Shown here: in pieces, positions 6,875-12,670 of the stretch
Layout of the letters: every line of letters begins with the position of its first letter
Position numbering within the stretch: the stretch's first letter is position 1
Assembly (NCBI GenBank): GCA_937870805.1
Contig: CALMZT010000747.1
Location: forward strand, 1-19,179
Source of the DNA: an uncultured Chloroflexota bacterium
Lineage (GTDB): Bacteria > Chloroflexota > Anaerolineae > Aggregatilineales > Phototrophicaceae
Direction: 5' to 3'
Length of the DNA: 19,179 bases
Notes under the pieces: generated by a model
Seen by the model: only the letters and a program-made list of their open reading frames with translations
Told to the model about the DNA's origin: nothing
The model's database searches: none
Position numbers and translations under genes: made by a program

Positions 6875-8187
6875 ACCGTTCGGCTCGTTTATGGCGAGCA
6901 GCGCCCTTGGTGGTGCTGCTCGTTTTGATTCTCATCGCCACCACCTTAGTAACCCCAACACCCCAGCCCTCCCCAACTCCAACCGCAAATTCTGATTTAG
7001 TGCTCATCAACCGCCAGCAGGCACGCACAACTCAAGCCCTGTATCAGGTTGAGGTCCGCGCCGCGCGTGAGGGCTGGACTCCGGCTTTAGCGCGCACAGC
7101 AGGCGATTTATGGCGCGAACTGGGGAATGCGTCCAATGCCGTCGCCTATTGGGAGATTTCCCTTTCCGCACAGCCCGCTGATGCCACCCTGCTGCGTCAG
7201 GTTGCCCAAGCCTATATCGACTTGCAGCGCTGGGGGTCAGCCGTCGATACGTTAGAACGTCTCGTGCAAGCTGCGCCGGATGCACCCTGGGGACACTATC
7301 AGCTAGGGTTGCTGCGCGCCCCCCTTGACCCGAACGCCGCTGTCGAGCATCTCCAGATCGCCGCCGCATCCCCTGACTTTAGCGCCATCTCTGAGGTGCT
7401 TCTGTATGTCCTTCAAAACAATCCCCCTGATACCTTGATGAGTATGCGCGTGGGGTTAGTATTCGTGGATTACCAGTTATGGGCACAGGCTGAACTCGCC
7501 TTCTCTCATGCCGCCGTTGTCAGTCAATCCGTCCCCGAAGCGCTGGCTTATGTTGGCTTTGCGCGCGACAATCAGGGCAAAGACGGCAGCGCATGGATCG
7601 ATCAAGCTGTCACACTTGCGCCCGATAATGCCCAGGTACGCTATGTACAGGGCTTACATCTCCGTACTGTGGGAGAACTTGCGGCGAGTCTGGATGCCTT
7701 CCTGCAAGCAGTAGCCCTGGAACCCCGTAACCCCGCTTATTGTGCCGAACTTGGTACTGCCTATCGCTTGCTTGATGATCTTTCTAATGCCATGCTCTGG
7801 TTGCAGCAGGCAGTCATTCTCTCCAATAACGCGCCGGAGTTTCAACGCTTGCTGGCGTTGCTCTACGCCGAAGAAGCGCCAACACTCACAGCGCTGGGCT
7901 TTGATGTGCAAGGGCAGCTTTCGACTCTCAGTCCTGATGACCCCGATGTACTCGCTGAGTTAGGCTGGTCGCTCTACAATGCGGGCGATAATTTCGGCGC
8001 ACAGAATCAGCTTAACGCGGCGTTGGCAATCGACGCGCAAAATCCCCGCGCCCTGTATTATCGCGCCCGCATCCTCATCAACGATGGTAAAATTCTGGCG
8101 GCGCTGCCTTTGCTCCAAATTGTTGCGGAGTCTGATAGTGAATTCGCCGTCGAATCGCAGCGTATTTTGACGAGTCTCGGCGACTAA
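6871..8187 (+). CDS. membrane-anchored TPR-repeat protein
   Basis: A 438-residue protein with a signal-anchor (APLVVLLVLILIATTLV, residues 11-27) followed by the linker TPTPQPSPTPTAN, so most of it is outside the membrane. The rest is helical and TPR-like. Pairs such as AVAYWEISLSAQPADATLLR and AVDTLERLVQAAPDAPWGHY, and later ASLDAFLQAVALEPRNPAYC, show the usual spacing of Ala/Gly at repeat positions with Pro at the turn. Five or more repeats are likely. TPR arrays are protein-binding scaffolds, and no catalytic motif is visible. Its start overlaps the response-regulator stop (ATGA), and the permease-like gene follows three bases after its stop, so the three are translated together. Confidence 0.8.
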   Translation: MNRSARLWRAAPLVVLLVLILIATTLVTPTPQPSPTPTANSDLVLINRQQARTTQALYQVEVRAAREGWTPALARTAGDLWRELGNASNAVAYWEISLSAQPADATLLRQVAQAYIDLQRWGSAVDTLERLVQAAPDAPWGHYQLGLLRAPLDPNAAVEHLQIAAASPDFSAISEVLLYVLQNNPPDTLMSMRVGLVFVDYQLWAQAELAFSHAAVVSQSVPEALAYVGFARDNQGKDGSAWIDQAVTLAPDNAQVRYVQGLHLRTVGELAASLDAFLQAVALEPRNPAYCAELGTAYRLLDDLSNAMLWLQQAVILSNNAPEFQRLLALLYAEEAPTLTALGFDVQGQLSTLSPDDPDVLAELGWSLYNAGDNFGAQNQLNAALAIDAQNPRALYYRARILINDGKILAALPLLQIVAESDSEFAVESQRILTSLGD

Positions 8188-8190
8188 AAG

Positions 8191-9090
8191 ATGCTGAAAG
8201 CGCTTCTGCTGCCCTCTGGTGATTTATCGAATCCGGTGTTCCGCCTCGAATCGCGTCGCCTTCGTTGGGGGAATGCCAACTACCATTTCCTGCGTTTCAG
8301 CCTACGCGCAGCGTCAATCTTAGTTGGTTTCATTTACACCTGTTGGCTGCTTTTTGCAATTTCATCATCTTATTTCAATCTGCTGGCGACTATTCAAAAC
8401 GTTGCCGCCATCACCTTTGTCATCAGTATTGCAGCGGATTTTTTCATTGATCTGATCAGTATGACATTCACCATCACAGCCATCAGCGGCGAAATCAACG
8501 TTAAGCATTGGGATTTAGTGCGCCTTTCCCTGCTTGATCGAGAAAGTATCATCAAAGCCAAGCACGCCATCGCCAATATTCGCGTTTGGCGCATGATGGC
8601 AGTGGTTTGGTTGCTGCGCTGCCTCACGGCGGCTCTTTTCGTATTGATGTATTTTATTCCGACCCAATACGACGGTAGACCGCTAATCAGTAACGTTTTA
8701 CGTTCTCTCGTTACCAATCCTTTTGAAGTCATTTTTGTGTTCGCAACGCTCATCACCTTTGCAGCAATTTATCTGATTGAACCCAAATGGCGCATGTCGG
8801 CGCAAACAGCCTTAGGGTTAGCGATTTCTGCGCGAATGCACAATACCCTCAATGCAGGCTTGGCAGCACTCGCAGTGATTGTAGTGATATGGACAGTGCA
8901 AATCATCATTTTGGCGCTTTATGCTTGGATGACCGTAAACCTCTTGATGGACGTAAGAAATCCAGTAGTGGCATTCTGTTTTCTTTTCCTAGCGTGCGGC
9001 GGCACAGCGCTCACCGTGCGCGTCTTTTATAGTGCCTTGCGTCAGTGGGCACTCGACTACGCCCTGCGCCACGCCTTCAAATATGACTAA
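8191..9090 (+). CDS. multi-pass membrane protein, distantly ABC-2 permease-like
   Basis: A 299-residue protein with about six to seven hydrophobic segments. The loop EINVKHWDLVRLSLLDRESI (starting about residue 100) has the E-x5-WDL-x-R-L-S-L-x-x-x-x-I pattern of ABC-2 permease coupling loops. The later stretch with LGLAISARM and the end RVFYSALRQWALDYALRHAF correspond in position to conserved parts of the tandem family at 714-4131. It lacks the CxxC-[IL]-H-R motif. It therefore looks like a more distant, single-copy member of the same superfamily, expressed with the receiver and TPR genes. No ATP-binding partner gene is adjacent. A gap without a clear terminator follows. Confidence 0.6.
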   Translation: MLKALLLPSGDLSNPVFRLESRRLRWGNANYHFLRFSLRAASILVGFIYTCWLLFAISSSYFNLLATIQNVAAITFVISIAADFFIDLISMTFTITAISGEINVKHWDLVRLSLLDRESIIKAKHAIANIRVWRMMAVVWLLRCLTAALFVLMYFIPTQYDGRPLISNVLRSLVTNPFEVIFVFATLITFAAIYLIEPKWRMSAQTALGLAISARMHNTLNAGLAALAVIVVIWTVQIIILALYAWMTVNLLMDVRNPVVAFCFLFLACGGTALTVRVFYSALRQWALDYALRHAFKYD

Positions 9091-9261
9091 GCATCTCTCT
9101 ACAAGAAATTATCCTTTAACTTGAGCTGCTGAAGTTCACAGAGGCGAGGGCTTATTGAAGACAGCTTTCTATGCTTTTCTATTGTGCTTCCAAGAGATAA
9201 GTCTTAAGCGCTTGTCCTGCCAATAGGCTCAATCTCACTCATCTTATGCATCCGTTTGCTG

Positions 9262-9494
9262 TTGTGGACGCTGGTAGTTCAAAACTGCCAGCTATGGGTG
9301 GTGGAAACCCGTGAACGGCTTGGGCGATGCGATTTTTTAACCTCTTCAGAGGTTTACCAATTCTCAGCTAGCTCTGGGTTTTGAACCCAGGTCGGTAAAC
9401 TGCGTAAGGTGAGCATCTCAGTCAGATTTCCGCACGGGCTAAATGAAGCGGCGGGGCTTGAGGTTTACAAGGGCAGGCATTCAATGCTTGTCTC
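9262..9494 (+). ncRNA. structured RNA candidate, possibly HEARO/omega-RNA-like
   Basis: The plus strand folds by eye into a chain of hairpins. A 10-bp stem lies at 9270-9292 (GCTGGTAGTT against AACTGCCAGC, one G:U, loop CAA). A 6-bp stem lies at 9339-9354 (AACCTC/GAGGTT, loop TTCA). A 7-bp stem at 9374-9390 (CTGGGTT/AACCCAG, loop TTG) is enclosed by GTTTACC (9352-9358) pairing with GGTAAAC (9394-9400). A 6-bp stem lies at 9474-9490 (CAGGCA/TGCTTG). GAGGTTTAC occurs twice (9349, 9460), so GGTAAAC has two possible partners. Nothing in the frame codes plausibly. The nested arrangement and size recall HEARO (the omega RNA of IscB elements), but no iscB follows, so this would be a stand-alone copy. 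The class assignment is from memory of such loci and is uncertain. The hairpins themselves are read directly. Confidence 0.45.
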
Positions 9495-9563
9495 AAAACA
9501 GTGCCCAAAAGACTCCACTTTCAACCCTATTTGCGGCTTGAATATGTGCTACCCGAACGTAAG

Positions 9564-9638
9564 TCCCCCTCTCCATGTGCCTGGACTTCCGATTTCACAC
9601 TGGTTTCAAAAATGGAGAGGGGGATAGAGGGGGTGAGG
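9564..9638. repeat. REP-like inverted repeat with GGGTGAGG tail
   Basis: TCCCCCTCTCCAT (9564-9576) and ATGGAGAGGGGGA (9612-9624) are a perfect 13-bp inverted repeat around a 35-base centre, followed by AGAGGGGGTGAGG. A CCCTCACCC at the right edge of the window (19171-19179) is the complement of the same tail, suggesting a second copy just beyond. Such C/G-rich palindromes are frequent intergenic repeats in Chloroflexota and cyanobacteria. That these are copies of one family is inference. Confidence 0.5.
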
Positions 9639-9854
9639 TTAAATGCGATTAATTGCCTACTCCACAGTCAATATACCGACCCCATATGAAGATAACGGGG
9701 GTAAGGTTCTACGGGCAACGTTCTTGCATTTGCTATTGACTAAGAGTTAAAAGCTAACGACTAACCACTTACATTACGCTTCGCATTAAAGTATCAAAAG
9801 GAACGCAAATGGGTGCGCTTTTCTGCTATGCTCTCACTAGAGAAAGGAGTCTCC

Positions 9855-10073
9855 ATGCCAAGTCGCAAGCTAAAGACCAATGGCTATCGACTAATGATTA
9901 TCGATAATAGCTCAGTAAATTCCCTGATACCTTACTGTTTTTGTGCCTTACATTTAACTTTCAGGTTAGTTTTCGGTATAAATTTCCGTCGCTTCTCACC
10001 CATCAACCGCTATAAGCAAAACACCAAAGCAAACGTTACTCTGATAAATGTGTTTTTGCAGGCTAAAATTTGA
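9855..10073 (+). CDS. doubtful small ORF, 72 aa
   Basis: ATG at 9855 is preceded by AGAAAGGAG (9841-9849) with five bases between, the strongest Shine-Dalgarno in the window. A TG-C-TATGCT box (9824-9832) could be an extended -10 just before it. The 72-residue product begins MPSRKLKTNGYRLMIIDNSS and continues with a Cys/Leu stretch and a basic end. I do not recognise it. Its codon use is AT-rich and unlike its neighbours. It may be the start of a decayed gene whose expression signals survived, or a genuine small gene. The longer frame from 9813 is disfavoured because the ribosome site sits at 9855. Confidence 0.3.
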   Translation: MPSRKLKTNGYRLMIIDNSSVNSLIPYCFCALHLTFRLVFGINFRRFSPINRYKQNTKANVTLINVFLQAKI

Positions 10074-10131
10074 GTCAATACTCCATTAACAACCCGCTGA
10101 ACACACCGGTTTGACTCACCGCGATTAAGCG

Positions 10132-10161
10132 TTTACGTCCCCTACCTCCTCATGCTAGAAT
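10132..10161 (+). promoter_or_regulatory. promoter of the 10169-17273 operon, apparently leaderless
   Basis: TTTACG (10132-10137) is separated by 18 bases from TAGAAT (10156-10161), which also carries a TG one base upstream (TGC-TAGAAT). The ATG at 10169 lies only seven bases after the -10 box, about where transcription should begin, and no ribosome site precedes it. The first gene is thus probably translated from a leaderless or nearly leaderless mRNA. Confidence 0.5.
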
Positions 10162-10168
10162 CGCCCTC

Positions 10169-10918
10169 ATGCGAACCTTCTTGAGACGTTTAGGCGGTCT
10201 GTTGATACTGGTCATGGTGTTGTTGGCGCTCTTCTTTGCTGGGCAAGCCATCGAGAGTTGGCGCTACGTTCAGCCCGCCGTTCCCGGTGAGCTGCTCTAC
10301 GTCGCCACCTTCGACGACTTCACCGACGAGTGGCGTCTCTACGGGGGTCGTCTCTCAGCCACGATTGTCGATAGTCGGCTTCGCATCTCCGTCGATGACG
10401 TGCAGTCCGGTCCCTACTCTGAAGCACAGCCCAACTTTACCGACTTCGACCTACGAGTGGACACAACCCCGATTGACGGTCCCTTGAACAACGCCTACGG
10501 CATCATCTTTCGTCTCTTTGACCGCGACACCTACTATCTTTTCCTCGTCAGCAGCGACGGTTATTATCGCGTTTCACGCCGCGTCAACGGCACTGAGCGT
10601 ATTCTGAGCAACTGGATTCGCTTGCCCCTCGTCCGTGAAGGGTTGAACGTCACCAATCGTCTGCGCGTCATCGCCAGAGCTGACAACTTCCAGTTCTATA
10701 TCAATGACCAGCTTGCACAGCTTTGCATCCCCGATGACCCTGGCGCCGAAAGCACCTATCGCTTAGGACAGTGCATCGGCGGTACAATGCAGGATGCCCT
10801 CACTGACAACGCCATCACGATGGGACAGATTGGGGTCATCGCCCAGACGTTGGATGAGCCGGGTGTCGTCGTGGACTTTGACAACCTATTGGTATTTGGT
10901 CCAGAGGTTGAGCCATGA
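10169..10918 (+). CDS. membrane-anchored LamG/DUF1080-like jelly-roll protein
   Basis: A 249-residue protein with an N-terminal anchor or signal (LGGLLILVMVLLALFFAG, residues 8-25) and an extracytoplasmic beta-rich domain. The arrangement resembles concanavalin-like (LamG or 3-keto-disaccharide-hydrolase-type) folds: FDDFTDEWRLYGGRL near the N-terminus, then RLRISVDD, an aromatic strand with YGIIFRLFDRDTYYLFLVSS, NRLRVIARADNFQFYINDQL, and the closing VVVDFDNLLVF strand. Such domains bind or act on carbohydrate. I cannot see catalytic residues, so a binding role is as likely. It heads the operon behind a leaderless promoter, and its stop overlaps the mtaB start as ATGA, an odd partnership of a surface protein with a tRNA-modification enzyme. 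Confidence 0.7.
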   Translation: MRTFLRRLGGLLILVMVLLALFFAGQAIESWRYVQPAVPGELLYVATFDDFTDEWRLYGGRLSATIVDSRLRISVDDVQSGPYSEAQPNFTDFDLRVDTTPIDGPLNNAYGIIFRLFDRDTYYLFLVSSDGYYRVSRRVNGTERILSNWIRLPLVREGLNVTNRLRVIARADNFQFYINDQLAQLCIPDDPGAESTYRLGQCIGGTMQDALTDNAITMGQIGVIAQTLDEPGVVVDFDNLLVFGPEVEP

Positions 10919-12204
10919 AGGTACATCTTCGTATGTTGGGCTGTCGCCTCAACCAGAGCGAAATCGACACGATGGCGCGGCAGTTCCGCCAGCAGGGACA
11001 TGAGATTGTCGATGATCCCGCCCAAGCCGATCACATGGTCGTCAACACCTGCGCCGTCACCCAGGACGCGACCCGCGAGAGTCGCCATCTCATTCGCCAG
11101 CTAAATCGCTCCAGCATCCAAGCCCAAATCACTGTGACAGGCTGCTATGCCCAAATCGCGCCTTCCGAAATCGCTGTGCTGCCCGGTGTAGCTCGCATCG
11201 TGAACAACCTCGACAAAGACCAACTTGTCCCTCAACTCACAGGACAACCGCTTGAGCAATTTGAACGCGAACCTATCGAGCGTCAGGACAAGGCAGGCGC
11301 AATCGGGCGTACCCGTGCCTTCGTCAAAGTGCAAGATGGCTGCGACAACACCTGCACTTTTTGTGTCACCACTATCGCGCGTGGGAAAGGACGCAGCCAC
11401 GCGGTTGCCGATGTGGTCAGCGAGATACGCTATCTCCACGCCTCAGGCTATCAGGAAGCCGTGCTGACAGGCGTCCATCTCGGTAGCTACGGCTACGACT
11501 TCGATGATAGGAATGGTCTGGTACACCTCGTTCAAGCCATCTTAGACGATACTGATATTCCGCGCCTACGTTTATCATCGCTCGAACCCTGGGATTTATC
11601 GCCTGAATTCTTCGATCTATGGAGCGATCCTCGTATGTGCCGTCATTTACATCTCCCATTGCAAAGCGGCTGCGATACAACACTGCGGCGCATGGCGCGG
11701 CGCACCTCACAAGTCCAGTTTCGCGCTCTTGTACAGTCAGCGCGTGAACGTATTCCCGGCGTTTGTATCACCACTGACGTAATTGTCGGCTTCCCCGGCG
11801 AAACCGATGATGAGTTTGCCATCAGCGAAGCCTTCATTCGTGAGATGGACTTCGCCGGAATGCACATCTTCCGCTACAGTAAACGCCCCGGTACAGCAGC
11901 GGCGCGGATGCGTTCGCACGTTAGCGAAGAGGTCAAGAAAGCGCGCAGTTCTCGTTTACATACTCTTTCACTGGACGCGGAGCAGCACTTTGCCGAACAG
12001 TTCTCAGGACAAACACTCAACGTACTTTGGGAGCATATTGCAGGCGCGACAGAAGGCGGATTTATGAATGGGGGCTATACGGACAACTACATCCGTGTAC
12101 AATGTATCCATCCGCGCGTGTTGACCAACAGCATCACGCCAGCGTACTTGGAAAGCTACGATAGCACACGGCGTCAAATGACTGTTGCGCCGCTTTTGGC
12201 ATAG
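10915..12204 (+). CDS. mtaB: tRNA (t6A37) methylthiotransferase MtaB
   Basis: A 429-residue radical-SAM methylthiotransferase that adds a methylthio group to t6A at position 37 of tRNAs reading ANN codons, a cytosolic reaction. The N-terminal UPF0004 domain carries the three cluster cysteines C10 (LGCRLNQSE), C46 (NTCAVT) and C77 (GCYAQ). The radical-SAM cluster is C143-x3-C147-x2-C150 in DGCDNTCTFC. The radical-SAM barrel includes HLHLPLQSG (245-252) and DVIVGFPGET (288-297). A C-terminal TRAM-like region covers roughly 363-427. The LGCRLNQSE start is the form typical of MtaB, whereas MiaB and RimO vary here, and the length is normal. The start is coupled to the upstream gene by ATGA overlap, with AGAGG ahead. 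Confidence 0.93.
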   Translation: MKVHLRMLGCRLNQSEIDTMARQFRQQGHEIVDDPAQADHMVVNTCAVTQDATRESRHLIRQLNRSSIQAQITVTGCYAQIAPSEIAVLPGVARIVNNLDKDQLVPQLTGQPLEQFEREPIERQDKAGAIGRTRAFVKVQDGCDNTCTFCVTTIARGKGRSHAVADVVSEIRYLHASGYQEAVLTGVHLGSYGYDFDDRNGLVHLVQAILDDTDIPRLRLSSLEPWDLSPEFFDLWSDPRMCRHLHLPLQSGCDTTLRRMARRTSQVQFRALVQSARERIPGVCITTDVIVGFPGETDDEFAISEAFIREMDFAGMHIFRYSKRPGTAAARMRSHVSEEVKKARSSRLHTLSLDAEQHFAEQFSGQTLNVLWEHIAGATEGGFMNGGYTDNYIRVQCIHPRVLTNSITPAYLESYDSTRRQMTVAPLLA

Positions 12205-12219
12205 TTCAAGGAAGAACGT

Positions 12220-12666
12220 ATGGACACCGTTAAAGCCAAATTGCAAGCCGCTTTAAAAGAGGCAATGCTGAACAAAGACAACTTCCGACGCGATGTGGTA
12301 CGCCTCATGCAAAGCGCCGTCAAGCAGGTAGAGATCGATACCCGCAAAGAACTCACAGACGACGAAGTGCTCAGCATCCTTCAGAAAGAAGTCAAAAAAC
12401 GCCGCGAAAGCATCGAAGAAGCTAAAAAGGTGGGACGCACTGACATCGCCGATAATGAAACCGCCGAGGTCAACGTTATTGAAGCCTTTCTACCAAAACA
12501 ACTGTCACGTGAAGAAATTCTCGTTTTGGCGAAAGAAGCGGTTACCACCAGTGGCGCGACCTCCGCTAAAGAAATAGGCAAAGTGATGAGCATTCTCATG
12601 CCGAAGGTTAAAGGTTTAGCTGACGGCGGCTTGGTCAATCAGGTCGTTAAAGAATTACTGAACTAA
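12220..12666 (+). CDS. yqeY: GatB/YqeY domain protein
   Basis: A 148-residue protein matching the length and layout of the YqeY family, which is related to the tRNA-binding tail of the GatB amidotransferase subunit. Typical features are the N-terminal KLQAALKEAMLNKD, RRDVVRLMQSAVKQ and DDEVLSILQKEVKKRRESI, then the C-terminal LPKQLSREEI and AKEIGKVMSILMPKVKGLAD. The exact biochemical role of free-standing YqeY proteins is not settled. A good ribosome site, AAGGAAG (12208-12214), lies five bases before the ATG. It sits 15 bases after mtaB and four before pgpH, so it belongs to the same operon. Confidence 0.92.
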   Translation: MDTVKAKLQAALKEAMLNKDNFRRDVVRLMQSAVKQVEIDTRKELTDDEVLSILQKEVKKRRESIEEAKKVGRTDIADNETAEVNVIEAFLPKQLSREEILVLAKEAVTTSGATSAKEIGKVMSILMPKVKGLADGGLVNQVVKELLN

Positions 12667-12670
12667 TCCT

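Larger units (their letters stand above)
9091..10168. other. 1.08 kb non-coding region
   Basis: This gap shows no convincing long gene on either strand. The first 170 bases hold nothing I recognise. From about 9262 to 9494 there is a densely structured segment, from 9564 to 9638 a REP-like inverted repeat, from 9824 to 10073 a doubtful small ORF with promoter-like and ribosome-site sequence, and at 10132-10161 the promoter of the next operon. TGAGTCAA (10071-10078) and TTGACTCA (10111-10118) form an 8-bp inverted repeat just upstream of that promoter and might be operator half-sites. This is weak evidence. Confidence 0.5.

Noticed and set aside
7007..7369. 120-codon minus-strand ORF in the TPR gene
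   Set aside because: Arg-rich antisense frame of a well-supported TPR gene, with no supporting signals.
9262..9494. RNase P RNA, tmRNA, SRP RNA or 6S RNA
   Set aside because: The conserved core sequences I know for RNase P, tmRNA and SRP RNA are absent, and there is no single long bubble-containing hairpin as in 6S RNA.
9409..9689. Short ORFs after the structured RNA as a possible iscB or iscB remnant
   Set aside because: Neither frame shows the expected IscB start or RuvC/HNH motifs. They run through the REP-like inverted repeat, so they are taken as non-coding.
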